From NCBI GenBank assembly GCA_030374805.1, contig JARGSG010000012.1:992001-1056000 (forward strand): a stretch of DNA of 64,000 bases, read 5' to 3'. Position 1 is the first letter of the stretch. Every line of letters starts with the position of its first letter. Positions 1 through 11,365 of this stretch are shown here, piece after piece. The DNA comes from Gracilaria gracilis. Its lineage: Eukaryota; Rhodophyta; Florideophyceae; Gracilariales; Gracilariaceae. The notes beneath the pieces were generated by a model. It was not told where the DNA came from and did not search any database. It saw only the letters and a program-made list of their open reading frames with translations. Position numbers and translations under genes: made by a program.

Positions 1-716
1 CCACACGAGCGACGCTACGGCCCGTGCGAACGGCAGGAACAGGGCCGATAGTAGAACGAGACACACACACACGAGTGTCCAAATATAAATCTGTACAGAG
101 GCGGAAGCGAGACTTGCACCAGGAAAACGATGAACTAAACAACGATCCGGTACCTCGGCGAACGACAACAAATACAACCTGATACTGGGGTAATTAGCGG
201 AATAAGCCAGAAACTGGTAGTAAAGAACTTTCTTAGGGACCTTGAGGGGTGATCGTACCGAGACTAGTCGTGGTTACTCTCCTTAGAGGAGTCGTGAACC
301 TACGTAGGCAGTAACAACCATGGCCCGGCCTTCGGGGTGAAGACCACGTACTTCAGGAACAAGATACGACTCAGGTGAGTTTTACTTAGTGGCTCCAGGG
401 CGAGATCGCCCGAGCATATATACTTTCTACTGTATCTAGGGCTGCGCACTCCCACGAGCGCTCTACACGTGAACAACCTAGTGTCAGGGTGCCACAGTAT
501 CTACCCAGCGAGTGTGACGCCAAATATTTGCACAAATAAGCCACAAGGCCCTACTGTACACCTATTTCATATGTTCTATTCCTGATTCACCTAACAAGGT
601 ACGTCCCAACAATATTTCCAATTTCACCCGAAACGGGGTCCATATTCATAGTCTGACACGTCAGAGCTCAATGGGTAGAGCTCTATTATGAGAAACTTCA
701 TTGTACCGACATCCGA
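1..716. other. Non-coding stretch, no gene recognised
   Basis: No convincing reading frame. The texture (CACACA run near 61-72, scattered GC-rich words) is reminiscent of the gypsy LTRs at 37 and 55 kb, but I could not align it to them. A short palindrome near 666-684 resembles a tRNA D-arm, with no matching T-arm downstream. Confidence 0.3.
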
Positions 717-1124
717 TTGCCATTGCTCCACAGTAACAAGGACATTCAACACCCCATCGTGCACGGTCTCGTTGACATAACTCACTTTTCAGTCACTGAC
801 ATTCTTCAGCTCTCGCTCGGTTGGGGAGAACAGCAGCTATTTGAGAAGCAGCACTTTTTTGAATATGTCATGCTACGGATTGACATATATGCCATCTCAA
901 ACCGCCATCGTGCGTATGAAGAAGGAGACCAAGGCTTCGGGTCTCGAAACATCGCGGGAGTATCATGGAAGAGCGCGGAAAAGCGTGTCAAAATTGCGAA
1001 GCAGAACTGGGAGGAGCAAGTGCGCACTATCGTGGGGGTCGACAACTTTCATACTCGCTTGCGTGCTCGTAACTGGGGTCCTGAGTACTTGCTTTTATAC
1101 TTTGCGTTCCCGGTGATTGTGTAA
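717..1124 (+). CDS. Weak hypothetical reading frame
   Basis: An open frame of 135 codons that begins with TTG, not ATG; the first internal ATG lies near the middle (around residue 51). No family is recognised. An overlapping frame on the same strand and one on the opposite strand are nearly as long, so this may be chance or the remnant of a decayed gene. It lies 430 bp upstream of the copia element and has no obvious promoter. Confidence 0.13.
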   Translation: MPLLHSNKDIQHPIVHGLVDITHFSVTDILQLSLGWGEQQLFEKQHFFEYVMLRIDIYAISNRHRAYEEGDQGFGSRNIAGVSWKSAEKRVKIAKQNWEEQVRTIVGVDNFHTRLRARNWGPEYLLLYFAFPVIV

Positions 1125-1551
1125 GCGTATACAATTGGTATCGAGATGAGCTTTTCTTGATAAAATAAACCTGTATCTTTATATCTTTATTCCCTTCATA
1201 CTTCGTTGGAATCATGAGTAGTGAAATCTGTTTCTTTCCAAGACTACCTTCATGTGGATGACAAGCAGCAGTTTTTCTTTGACGTCTCGTTTCACACAGT
1301 ACGCTCCTGAACCATTCGCGATGAAGGAAGATGTCTTTCGGTCGTGAAGCATTTGTGTTGAATCCCCTTCCTACGCTCGAGAGAAAGTTAAAAGCAATCG
1401 TGGTAGTATTTCTTTCGTTCTCACGCTATTCCACAAAACAGTGCAAAGGTAGATTCTGTGCTTTGCGCAATCTTGGCCTTTTTTCACAAGGCTGATCAAT
1501 TGATACGGATAGCTTTAGCCCAAAAAACATGCGACGAAAACTATTTGTGTT
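1125..1551. other. Non-coding gap before the copia element
   Basis: AT-rich sequence with no frame or repeat that I can support. Confidence 0.4.
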
Positions 1552-1902
1552 TGTTGTGTAGAGAGTTCATAACCGCGTAGATCTTGGGTACCGGTGCGGT
1601 AGAAACGTTTGGTGCGGATGCACAAACGATCAACCGGCACCACCAGAGTGGAGTAACTACTTTGTCCTGCACACTGGTGCAGTGCGGTACGTTGAACTAC
1701 GATTGCGTTCCAAAACGTATAAAATGCTGTAGCTCCAAACGGGAATTTGGAGCAAGCATGCTGAAATCCTAGGGACAGACTGAAATGTCTGTGACTTCCC
1801 GCGTGGAAGTCAGTAGTATAAGTAGTCACCGAAAATGAGTAAAGCCTAGTGAGCTGGGATGACCTTGCCAACCTTCTAGACCCCAGCTACACTCTTCCAA
1901 CC
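1552..1902 (+). repeat. 5' LTR of the copia element
   Basis: Nearly identical to 6151-6471 over most of its length. Against the 3' LTR it carries an extra block of about 45 bp near 1620-1665 and lacks about 13 bp just after its first TGTTG. It ends CTTCCAAC, one base off the 3' LTR end CTTCCAACA. The shared AAACGTATAAAATGCTG segment near 1711 could be the TATA region. Confidence 0.9.
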
Positions 1903-1915
1903 GGTTATCGGGCCC
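1903..1915 (+). other. Candidate primer-binding site (internal initiator tRNA-Met type)
   Basis: GGTTATCGGGCCC directly follows the LTR. Apart from one extra C it matches the complement of the anticodon stem-loop region of initiator tRNA-Met (GGTTATGGGCCC), the half-tRNA primer known for Drosophila copia. The match is from memory of that tRNA; the extra base may be decay. Confidence 0.5.
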
Positions 1916-1949
1916 CTCGACGCAGTGCTACTTAGATTTTACAGTCTTT

Positions 1950-4900
1950 TTGTCGCGTTCTACACTTTTATACACGCCGCACGCGATGTCGGATTGGACA
2001 TTCGACGCCGCACGGCTCCGTATTCCGCTACTGAAGGCGGACAACTACTTCATGTGGTCACACAAAATCGAACTGGTCTTACGTTTGAAAGGAGTGTGGA
2101 AGATTGCTACCGGTACTGAAGCCAAACCTGGAGACCCAGTTGCAAAGCTAAAGTACGAAGCAAAATGTGACACTGCACTCACATGTATACTGTTATCCGT
2201 TCATGAATCATGTGTAGCGCTGGTAATGAAGCTGCGAAACCCATCACAAGTTCGGGAAACGCTCAAGGCCAATTTCGAGATGGTATCGCAGGCCAGTATT
2301 GACGCCCTACTAGAGAGGTAGCAGGACATGCGGATGGACGCATCTGAGATTGTTTTGGACTACATCAACCGTTTGGCTGTCATAGAGATGAAACTGGGTG
2401 GCATAGAACACACCGTATCTGATGCAGAGAAGCTGAGGGCTATCTTTAGAGGCTTCATGAAGGAGTTTGAAGTCGCGGCTGAGGTTATCACCCAGAACGG
2501 GGCTTCTTTGAAGGACGCTGTGTCCAGATTGATCGCTAAAGAAGGTCAGCTGGCAAAAATGAAGAGAGCTTTCAATGTAGACGGATTTCAGGCAAAGGCC
2601 CTCCACGTGAACACTTAGCACCCTTCTCGAGAACACAAATGCTTTTTCTGTGAAAAGAAAGGGCATATTAAGAAGAACTGTTGGGCGAATCCCGATAGTA
2701 AGAACTACAAGGGAAAGAAATTGGGTCGTCAAGCTCGCGCGGGTCAGCGTGAGGACGAAGATGACTCCGAAGAAGTGGCTGGTTTACTTGTAGCACAGTT
2801 CGAAGAAGTTGAAAATGAACACATGGAGACAGTGGATCTAACGTGGGAGCCAGAAGATCAATCTGATGTTGTATCGTTGAGCGCGACCGCATTTGTGGCC
2901 AGCCATAGAGTACGAAAAGGCCAGAAACACTGCTGGTATTTGGATTCAGGTGCCTCAAGGCACATGAAGAGCAACAAGGACTATTTCGCCTCTGCAATAC
3001 AGTCGTCCGCCAAGAGCAACGTTTCAATTGGGGATGGTACTAAGATTGTAGTCGCTGGAGAAGGCCGAGTATAATTCTGGGTACCCAATAAAGATGGGCA
3101 GCTCACGAAGGCTTACCTACATGACGTTCTATACGTACCAAATCTGATGTGCAGTCTCCTATCCGTCAGCGCGATTCGCAGGAAAAGGATACATGACTGT
3201 GTTCCTGACAAATTCAGAGAGCTATGGCTCGGCTATGATCTTGGAACAAGCCACAGCTCAAAATCTGGCATTAGGACATGAACTGGTCGAAGGGCTATAC
3301 GAGCTTGGCATATATCCCACGGAAGACAGTACCAGTATCTCTTTGGTTGTTAAATGAGACAAGAAGCTGACGGTGCTCTGGCATCACAGACTTGGTCACA
3401 CGAACCTTGACTATCTAAGAAGGACTTTGAACATCGTGAAAGAAGTCCCGAAGACGATACTGAGTGATTTGGGCCACTGTGAGCCATGTGCAGAAGGCAA
3501 ATCGAAGCGGACATCGCGACTACCCCTACTACAGCCGTGTGGGACTGAGGTTTTGGATCTCGTCCACTCGGACGTGTTAGGACCCGTGGACGTCGAGACA
3601 TTGTCCAGATCGAAGTATTTTGTTTCATTATACGACGACAAGAGCGGCATGTCTGCTATCAGATTGTTGAGAGATAGGACGCAGGTGGATGATCGAGTGA
3701 AGGAGATGATTGTGCTGTTTGAAACACAGTCAGAACGGAAGCTCAAGCGCATTCGCTTTGACAATGCAGGAGAATATCTCTAAAAGAAGATGACTGACTG
3801 GCCCAAACAAAAGGGGGTTCTCATCGAACCGTCCCCCGCATACAGTCCTGAGTCGAACAGTGAAGCCGAAAAGCTGAACCGTACGCTAAATGACAAGCGC
3901 GAACAATGCTCAGAGTCCCGGAAGGAACTCCACGCTGCAGTCAACTCTGGGGAGAAGCTGTTAACACAGCAAACTACTTGAGGAACAGGACATTCGTTCG
4001 CAGGGAAGAAGAACCAAACATGACTCCTATAGAGGGTTTCACAGGCATGAAGCCAGACATTTCACACCTCCGCACGTTTGGTTCACAGTGTTACGTCCAC
4101 ATCCCGAAGGAGCGCCGCAAGCGTAGTGCCAAGTACACGAACCGGACCATCAAGGGAATTCTGGCTGGTTATGAACGCGGGACGTGCTACAGAGTCTACG
4201 TTCCAGATACCAACCAGATGTTTGTGTCAAAGGATGTCACGTTCAACGAAGCAGTTACTGGGTGGCAGAGCGCAGCCACCACACCCAGCGTAGATGAAGT
4301 AGACTTGGCGGCAGTCCCACAGGCAGATGGGAAGAAGAATGAAGCAAAGAAGATAGAAGTGAAGACCAAAGACACGCATATGGACTGGAATATGGAGCAA
4401 TTGAAGACTGAAGATACTTTGGCTGATGAAGAAGAAAATGATCTGATCTTTGTCGACGCACATGGTAAATACACGTACGATCCGGAATTGGTAACCCATA
4501 ATCCCTCCACACCAAGGCGCTCGAGTAAAATCCGACAGACGCCACAACGATTCACACCCGATACCCTGCTTACGAAGCTCACACTGAACATCATGGGAAA
4601 TGGTGACGACGACAATCCACTGACTGTTCGGGATGCTATCACTGGAGACGTGGCTTCACAGTGGAAGGCCGTCATGCAAGAAAAAATGAAGCACATGAAG
4701 GAGCGTACCGTCTGGGAGTTGGTATCGCGTACACCGAACTGCAAGCCCATCACCAACCGGTGGGTGTTTCTGAAGAAACGAGATGACCAGGGAAGACTTG
4801 AACGCTATCGAGCACGTCTTGTGGCACGAGGATTCACACAACGAGCTGGTATTGACTACAATGAGCTCTTCTCGCCCATTGTCAAGTATAGCACTGTTAG

Positions 4901-6064
4901 GGCAGTTATATCTCTCCTTCCAGCTCATGGGATGGAGGCGATACAGTTTCACGAACGCACTGCATTCTTATATGGGGATCTCTCTGAAGAACTTTATATG
5001 CGCCAGCCTGAAGGATTTATTCATCCGACAAAGCACGAATACGTATATAGGTTGCACAAAGCAATCTACGGGCTGAAGCAAGCCTCGAGACCCTGGCGCG
5101 AAAGTTCAAGAAGATCATGCGAGATATGGGTTGAACCTTGTCAGATACCGATCCAGGTCTTTTCTTTTATGACGTTGGGCAGTACCGACTGATGGTGCTG
5201 GTGTACGTGGATGATGAACTCGTTGTTGGTAGACGCAAAGAAGATTTACATAATTTTGTGAAGCAACTAGAGACCCAAGCTCAAATCCGAGTGTACACAA
5301 AACCACGTAAGTTCTTTAGAATAGTGATCGAGCAAATGGCTGGTGGAAAGGGACTACTACTCCACAACGAGCCTATGATCGAACGTTTGGCTAAACAACT
5401 CCGCGTAGACACCGCCGCAGCCGTTAGTATACGACTTCAGAATACATTGTTTTACAAACCGGATGAGTGGAACATAGATGAGAGTTCCTACCGCGTACTC
5501 GTTGGATCTTTGATGCACGTATGCAGCACAGTTCGTCCGGATATATCTTTCGCGGTGGGGTACCTGGCTTGCTTTATGCAAAAACATACCCGTGAACACT
5601 GGACTGCCGCAAAAAAGGTACTGAATTACCTCTCTTCTACTCGCCAGTCCGCTATAGAGTACAGAAGGGACAACAGAGCTGTTCTGGAGGGCATTTTGGA
5701 TGCGGATTATGCTGGACATCGTGAAGACAGGACGTCCACAAATGGTTTTGTTTTTACCTATAGTGGTGGACCAATTTCTTGGCGCAGTAAGAATAAAACC
5801 ATTGTCGCTTAGTCTGCAGTAGAGACTGAATATGTCGCTATGTCTTTCGCCGTTCGAGAGAGACTTTGGTTAAAAAGACTTTACAACGAACTGTTTGGAC
5901 ATTGTGAGCAGTGTGTGGACATATTTGGGGACAACCAAGGTATGATTATGCTCGCGAGGGACGAAGTACTCGACAAACGTACGAAGCATATTAAAATGAA
6001 GTATCAATTATTAAAGGATTCGGTAGAGCACCCCCCTAGTCAGAATTGGATATCGAAAAGGTAG
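1950..6064 (+). pseudogene. Broken copia gag-pol polyprotein
   Basis: Gag begins near the ATG at 1986. In-frame stops fall at 2319, 2616 and 3072. A CCHC knuckle (C-FF-C-EKKGH-IKKN-C) is at about 2646-2690, and the protease motif DSGAS at about 2944. A frameshift near 3180 leads to a GAG-pre-integrase HHCC segment from 3373, then an integrase core with HSD near 3566, DNAGEY near 3760 and the Glu in EAEKLNRT near 3865, interrupted by a stop at 3781 and a frameshift near 3905. The reverse transcriptase lies in 4690-5600. Its first catalytic Asp region reads FHERTAF where LDVKTAF is usual, so that Asp is lost, while YVDD is kept near 5202. A frameshift near 5110 separates the two. RNase H spans 5690-6064, with a stop at 5810. 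Autonomous activity is not possible from this copy. Confidence 0.9.
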
Positions 6065-6150
6065 CGAGTTAGGTGCAGACCTGTTTACAAAAACTCACAT
6101 TCCTGGAAAGCATTTACAACTCTGTGCTCAGTTCGGCATGGAGATACGGA

Positions 6151-6471
6151 TGTTGGAACGAGAGAAACTGTAGAGAGTTCATAACCGGGTAGATCTTGGG
6201 TACCGGTGCGGTAGAAACGTTTGGTGCGGATAGTCCCGCACACTGGTGCAGTGCGGTACGTTGAACTACGATTGCGTTTCAAAACGTATAAAATGCTGTA
6301 GCTCCAAACAGGAGTTTGGAGCAAGCATGCTGAAATCCTAGGGACAGACTGAAATGTCTGTGACTTCCCGCGTGGAAGTCAGTAGTATAAGTAGTCACCG
6401 AAAATGAGTAAAGCCTAGTGAGCTGGGATGACCTTGCTAACCTTCTAGACCCCAGCTACACTCTTCCAACA
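6151..6471 (+). repeat. 3' LTR of the copia element
   Basis: Starts TGTTGGAA and ends TTCCAACA, a perfect 8-bp terminal inverted repeat of the kind found in copia LTRs. A short purine-rich tract (GGAGATACGGA) precedes it and may be the polypurine tract. It matches the 5' LTR closely. Confidence 0.9.
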
Positions 6472-6924
6472 TGGTGAAATTCGTGCGAACAAGGTCCAAA
6501 GAAGACTAACGTTTTGCAAGGTGCACTGCACAGGAAGCAGGAAAGATGTTCACCAAACGCCCGTCACCTCTTCTATAATGCGGGAGTTGTGCGGCAGCAG
6601 GGCTATGCGTGAAGCGACTTCAGTTTCTAGTGAAAGCTTGCGAATGAAAGATGCAAGTGCTGAGTGCGCCTCGGTGGCATCGGCGAGAAGAGGCGTTGCC
6701 GGATGAGGGGTCTTGCAAGGCCGTACCTTCCGGAACTGCAGCGCCTTCGCCTTGTACGAAGGTAGACCGCATTGGCGGAGGCAGCATATCAACAAAGTAT
6801 GGACATATATGAGTCAGCATCACACAGCTGAAGAGCTAACAAGCTCTGAGAGCCAAAAATTGCTCCGCGTAAGTGAGAAGATCTTTCTGGAGCACATTAG
6901 AGCATAGACTAGGTTTTAATTCGA
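6472..6924. other. Non-coding stretch after the copia element
   Basis: Two short open frames (6521-6706 and 6713-6907) resemble no family and have balanced opposite-strand competitors. No repeat recognised. Confidence 0.35.
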
Positions 6925-6929
6925 AGAGC

Positions 6930-7077
6930 ACGGAGCGCGAACACGCTCCGTAGTTTAATTAGAATGGAGAAGATCTTCATTGTGGTACCAGACTGGTAGT
7001 CTGTGCTACTATAAAAGGTACATGATCGCGGCAGTCGCGATCAGAGGAGGTCAGAAAAGGGGCACAGAGCCCTCTGA
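6930..7077. other. Cluster of four stem-loops
   Basis: Four short inverted repeats follow one another: an 8-bp perfect stem at 6930-6937/6944-6951, a 6-bp stem at 6989-6994/6998-7003, a 7-bp perfect stem at 7024-7030/7036-7042, and a bulged stem of about 9 pairs within 7051-7077. The density suggests a structured RNA or a small transposon remnant. No RNA family recognised. Confidence 0.35.
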
Positions 7078-7354
7078 CACTCTTTCTTGGTGCCGTATCG
7101 ATTCTTTTGACCGCGATTTACCACACTTTCAAATGATAAACAAACGGAACCCAGGTATAGAGCATATCTTGAACGGAACATGTTGTCAATGTTCAAAATG
7201 TGAATGGGAATACCAATGTACTGATCTCAATAAGGCGAAGACGCGATGGACAGGAGTCAGGATAAGCGAATGTGAACATGCGCAGGTATCTTACGGAGTG
7301 CTCCGTTTTGAAGGGCTTGGATCCATGATCAGGGCCGTATTCATGACTAGTTGA
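6980..7354 (+). CDS. Weak hypothetical frame, Cys-rich middle
   Basis: A frame of 124 codons that starts on the second of the hairpins listed above. Its middle holds a CCxCxxC cluster followed by another Cys pair, which could bind metal, but no family is recognised and the overlap with inverted repeats argues against coding. Confidence 0.15.
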   Translation: MWYQTGSLCYYKRYMIAAVAIRGGQKRGTEPSDTLSWCRIDSFDRDLPHFQMINKRNPGIEHILNGTCCQCSKCEWEYQCTDLNKAKTRWTGVRISECEHAQVSYGVLRFEGLGSMIRAVFMTS

Positions 7355-7470
7355 CTACGGTAAAAAAAAAAGGCATGACTTTGACTTCCGGACCACTGCT
7401 TTAGTAGTAGTAGTAGTCAGCAAAAGTAGTCGAGGTAGTCGTGAGGGTCTATGAAGGCATTCAGCTACCG

Positions 7471-7508
7471 CAAAACAACGCAAAACAACGCAAAACAACG
7501 CAAAACAA
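7471..7508. repeat. 10-bp tandem repeat, four copies
   Basis: The unit CAAAACAACG is repeated at 7471, 7481 and 7491, with a fourth copy from 7501 that diverges in its last two bases. A TAG triplet run lies just upstream near 7403. Confidence 0.85.
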
Positions 7509-8700
7509 TATGCACCGTGAGATGATCCGTTCGCTTCATATCGATACCTGATTCCTGAAGCAGCGACTGACCGCCGTTCAACACCAAAGAGTGCCCCTTC
7601 TCGTTTGATTCCCTGGCCACCAATTCCGCTACCAACGGTAAAGGGTTAGAACGTTACCCTCTGTGTCTATTTTTTTTCTCTGCTGTCTGCTTCGTATTCA
7701 TGCTGCAGAAAACTTCCATGACAATGTCAAACAGCACAAGCAATGATATTGAAGAAGGCCCGGCACAACTTGCTCCAGCTAGCACTCCCACCATGCACGA
7801 AACTGCACAAAACCTCCTTACAAAACAACGTGACCGTCGGAATGATAATGTGGCTGCGCTGCGAACAGGCTGGAACACGAATGCTCACGAAAAGGCCATA
7901 CCAACGTAAAGTTCGAAAGCACAAATTCCAAAAGTATCCAAATTACAACATATGCGTGTATATCTATTCTTGGAATAGAGGCATCGACACGTAGATAAAA
8001 CGTAGCCAAGATGGCTGAGTGTCAACACTTATCTGCAGCGATAACTCATTCAACTACCACATCGTTGTAACAAAGCCTTGCGCCTCCATCTCCCAAGATT
8101 ACGTTGCTCACTTGCGTTGGCAATTCGCTGCAATTGTAGAAGCTCTTTCACTCGCTTCTGCTGCGTAGCTTGACAAAAGCAACCTCAAGCTGTGTGAAAA
8201 GACAGCCAAGTCTGGGATCAGGCCTTCATCCGTCAAACGGAATGGGCAGTATGTTGCCTACCTGTACGTAAGACTAGTACTGCAGGAATTCAGCAGGTTG
8301 CAACCTCGTAGTGGTTAACTCAGCTCATTTAACAGTTCAATTCGCGATGACCAAGCTTTGGTCGTGTTTCAGACGGAACAAAACATTATCACTTGTCAAA
8401 GCCTACTGAAGGACGTCTGTTCTACTTCTTCTAGAGCAAATCACTCGTGTTACAATCGCTTGAAACTGCGGCGCCTTCGAATTTTGATGACTACTATATT
8501 AATATGTTCCATTTCGTCTATGTTTTTATGCTCTAAGGGGCGTCAGATAGGCTCGGAAATCAGTCACGAACAGTAAGTGCAAAAAAGATGTGTGAAAGAT
8601 GCATGTGGTTGTGTTGGAATGGTTCAACTAGGTCTTCTTCCGCTCATTTCTTCGCATGTTCTTCTTTGTCAGACTTTTTCTGGAGCAAGCGTTGCAGAAC
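7509..8700. other. AT-rich stretch without a supported gene
   Basis: Several frames of 60-85 codons occur on both strands over 7650-8010 and 8358-8786. None shows a domain, a preferred strand or a usable context. Position 7630-7640 carries one copy of the TACCGWWGGTA word. Confidence 0.35.
7630..7640 (-). promoter_or_regulatory. Copy of 11-bp word TACCGTTGGTA
   Basis: One of seven copies of TACCGWWGGTA in the window, in non-coding DNA. Function unknown. Confidence 0.3.
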
Positions 8701-8803
8701 AAACAGCGCTTCCTTCTTCAGCGGGGCTAGGTGTTAGAGAACATCTTCAGCACTGCTCGATGTTAGAGAACATCGAGCCCTGCTGAAGAAGGAACCGCTG
8801 TTT
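8701..8803. repeat. 28-bp inverted repeat with nested palindrome
   Basis: Left arm 8701-8728 and right arm 8776-8803 are inverted copies that match at 26 of 28 positions. The 47-bp spacer holds two direct copies of GTTAGAGAACATC. The second sits inside a perfect hairpin, CGATGTT-AGAG-AACATCG (8758-8775). It could be a small foldback element or a hairpin RNA. Confidence 0.75.
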
Positions 8804-10011
8804 GAGAGAACACAGTAGAGTTCGGTAACGCCACTTTTCTAGACAAGCTACACAATTGTGGAACGAGAACTGTATTGAGCAATTCATCCTCTCTCCGTCT
8901 CTTCTTCTCCCAGATTCCTTGCGTTTCACTCGAGACTGGAATTAAATAATATGTAAAGAAGGCAAACGAAGCAATACATTGTAGACTTGCCTTGCACCTT
9001 CCATTAGGAATGATAAAAGAGAGTATTGGATGTAATCTGACGCTGCAAGAAGATGTTCATCGTTTCCTGCTGAAATGATTATCTCTCTGGATTTTTAGAG
9101 CTAGGCGACTCCCGTCCTTACTACGGAAAAGGGGTCGTTTTACTGTATCGTAGATGAGACCTGCTGTTCATGTCAAGGTCTCGTTGAATGTGATTACAAA
9201 GCCACGTTGCTCTGAAACTGAAAGGCTCGCGATAAAGAAGAAGATAAGCGGCAGATAGTTGTGGAATTACTATCATGCCCGAACACAGCTGCAATGGTGC
9301 GTAAAGCACAATGTGGGTCATCAGACAATGCCGTTAAGCTTTAAACAAGATGGCGACAATGCATTGTGCTCTAGATACCGATGGTACCTTCGTATTGGAA
9401 GGATGAGCTAGGGCTACGTCCTTGTCGCAGGAGGAGTTGTTGAGGCTTCTTAAGTTACACGTAATGGCTTCTCACATTTGCGTCAAGATTGCATACCATT
9501 CCGTACCCATGAGGTTTCCGACAGACTGTCAAACTTTTCTGCCCTGTTGTAAAATGAGAATACCCAGCTTCGGCCCAGCTTCTTGTTTCGATAAAAGAAT
9601 CTGGTGTGATCTATCAGAAATCTGTGCGTATATCGGTAGGAAAAGTGCATCGCACATCTTGAACACCAAACTTATCTTGCAAGTGTCCCTCTTCTTCTTT
9701 AATTGGGTAGTGTGTTCTAATTCCTAACACAACAGAGTTCTATCTTACAGATAGTTCTCCCGCCTCAAGAAGGCCAGGATCTTTTTAGGTGCACAAGTGT
9801 CCTTGGATCCTTCTCATTGTGACTTCAAATGATTATCACATATCAATCCGATGCAATGAGCGCAAAAATGGTGCAAATGACATCGTTCTTGAACCTACGT
9901 AATTCTTTGGCATAATCCTATGGTGGGATATGGAGTAAGTCGCTGAAGTTAAGTGCGAGCATTACATAGATCCACACATGGCCACAGAAGTTTTTAGCCT
10001 TCTTAAGGAAA
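8804..10011. other. AT-rich stretch without a supported gene
   Basis: Frames up to 101 codons (9422-9727, +) begin with a non-ATG codon and show no domain. One TACCGWWGGTA copy lies at 9376. Confidence 0.35.
9376..9386 (+). promoter_or_regulatory. Copy of 11-bp word TACCGATGGTA
   Basis: Variant of the TACCGWWGGTA word, in non-coding DNA. Confidence 0.25.
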
Positions 10012-10037
10012 GAAAACTTTGTATAGACAAAGTTTTC
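10012..10037. repeat. Perfect 10-bp hairpin
   Basis: GAAAACTTTG (10012-10021) and its exact complement CAAAGTTTTC (10028-10037) are separated by 6 bases. It could be a transcription stop or a transposon relic. It has no T-run that would suggest a bacterial-type terminator. Confidence 0.55.
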
Positions 10038-10983
10038 CTCTAATTCTAGTAATAGAAGAATTAAATACCACAAAGAGAGAGAGATATATATAGATCCACC
10101 CAAACGATTATCTGGAGATGGGAACAAGAATTACAATGTTTGCCCACATGTACATACTGGTACCTATGGCCGTAAAATATATAGCGAGGATGTCTTTCTT
10201 CTGGAAGAGGGCTTCCCTTGAGCTGTGACTTTCCTGACTCCTCCCAATAAAGAGTGTTAGAGTGCGATAACAAATAGAAGACAGAAGGAGAACATATCTG
10301 TATCCCTGGAACAAGAGTCTGGAGCGCATATTTCGATTTTGTCTTTCACCGACAGCCGTCAACTCGGAAGACCCTATGGAACAATGCATCTTTGTCATAT
10401 CACGACAACATTGTCGAAGAATATTTCCGTTGAGGGCATCACTGCCTCATGTATTGAAATCACTTTCAAGGGTAGGAGCCTAACATCATGCACGATACGA
10501 TTATTTTAAATAATGAAAACAGAGCAAAGCACCGTCCTCGATACAACGAGATAAATCTGTTCTGTTCGGAAGACAAGCTCCCTATCATCGAGACTCTTTC
10601 GAAACCTCACAATACGTTCCATGACCGATCTCCATTCTCGTTCTCCCGAGCCCTCTCCTGTGGGAATTGTCTCTTACTATTGGTCGATTCATATGTAAGA
10701 CTGTTTTCCGACTGGCATGAAACATAACTCGAAGGAATGCGGGATATCCTTAAACCCCACAAGGCTAGTGCATATTACTGAAGCATCGTGACTCCAATTG
10801 AGATATCCATCATTATCTGAAGGACAAATGCTCAGCAACGCCTGGCAACAAGAACGAAGTCTTCATATATTGGAGGCATTGAGATGTGAAAAATGGCAGG
10901 GATGCCATTTGTAAAAAAAAACTATTTCCAACTCAACGGAGATCAGCTGAGTATTACGCACCGTAAGCCCTTTTAGTACCATT
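10038..10983. other. AT-rich stretch without a supported gene
   Basis: A (GA)n-(TA)n simple-sequence patch sits at 10073-10091. The remaining frames are short and unremarkable. Confidence 0.35.
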
Positions 10984-10984
10984 G

Positions 10985-11365
10985 ATGGATCTTTGCTCAG
11001 GAACTACAAAGCATACAACAAGGCTTCCTAAACGTCCTCTTTCATCGGTGTTTCCCAAAATGATTCATTTGATCATTTCAGTTGCAGGAGTCTTCTTCTT
11101 CTGGCAATGTCCATCACTTCAGATTTTGTTCTTCCTCGCTATAATCCTTGTCATTCTTATTGTTTTTCCATCACTGCATTTCCATGGACCGGAAGATGAC
11201 TCGAAAGTCTTCACCGACTACTCGCCGACAAATCCCTATATAAACACCGCACGTTTTGATGAAGAGAAACCCGAGGCTGTCGGCCTTACCAAAGCCCAAA
11301 TCTTCTTTCCTTCGCAAACCTCGCAATTAACACTTTCGACTCTCATCTCAATATCTCGAGCGTAA
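10985..11365 (+). CDS. Hypothetical small membrane protein
   Basis: A frame of 126 codons from the ATG at 10985. Residues of roughly 25-60 form one or two hydrophobic segments (rich in I, L, V, F) followed by a polar tail, as in a small membrane-anchored protein. No family recognised. A second short frame follows at 11425-11646, and the two could be parts of one spliced or broken gene. The surrounding DNA is AT-rich and otherwise gene-poor, so a chance frame cannot be excluded. Confidence 0.25.
   Translation: MDLCSGTTKHTTRLPKRPLSSVFPKMIHLIISVAGVFFFWQCPSLQILFFLAIILVILIVFPSLHFHGPEDDSKVFTDYSPTNPYINTARFDEEKPEAVGLTKAQIFFPSQTSQLTLSTLISISRA

Larger units (their letters stand above)
1552..6471 (+). 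mobile_element. Degenerate Ty1/copia LTR retrotransposon
   Basis: A complete but decayed copia-type element of about 4.9 kb. Two direct LTRs flank a gag-pol region whose order is gag with a CCHC knuckle, protease, integrase, reverse transcriptase, RNase H. Integrase before reverse transcriptase is the defining copia order. The coding region carries several stops and frameshifts. The 5-bp flanks (GTGTT on the left, TGGTG on the right) do not match, so no target duplication is visible; either it has decayed or the outermost LTR bases are slightly misplaced. Confidence 0.92.

Noticed and set aside
666..684. tRNA gene
   Set aside because: Only a D-arm-like palindrome (GAGCTC...GAGCTC). No acceptor pairing and no B box.
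1..716. Gypsy LTR fragment at the window start
   Set aside because: Similar texture to the LTRs at 37, 55 and 63 kb, but no stretch could be aligned with confidence.
4196..4756. 186-codon minus-strand frame in the copia element
   Set aside because: Antisense shadow of the copia pol linker and reverse transcriptase.
1547..6476. Target duplication for the copia element
   Set aside because: Flanking pentamers GTGTT and TGGTG do not match, so none is claimed.
7471..7508. CRISPR-like array
   Set aside because: Simple 10-bp tandem repeat without spacers, in a eukaryotic genome.
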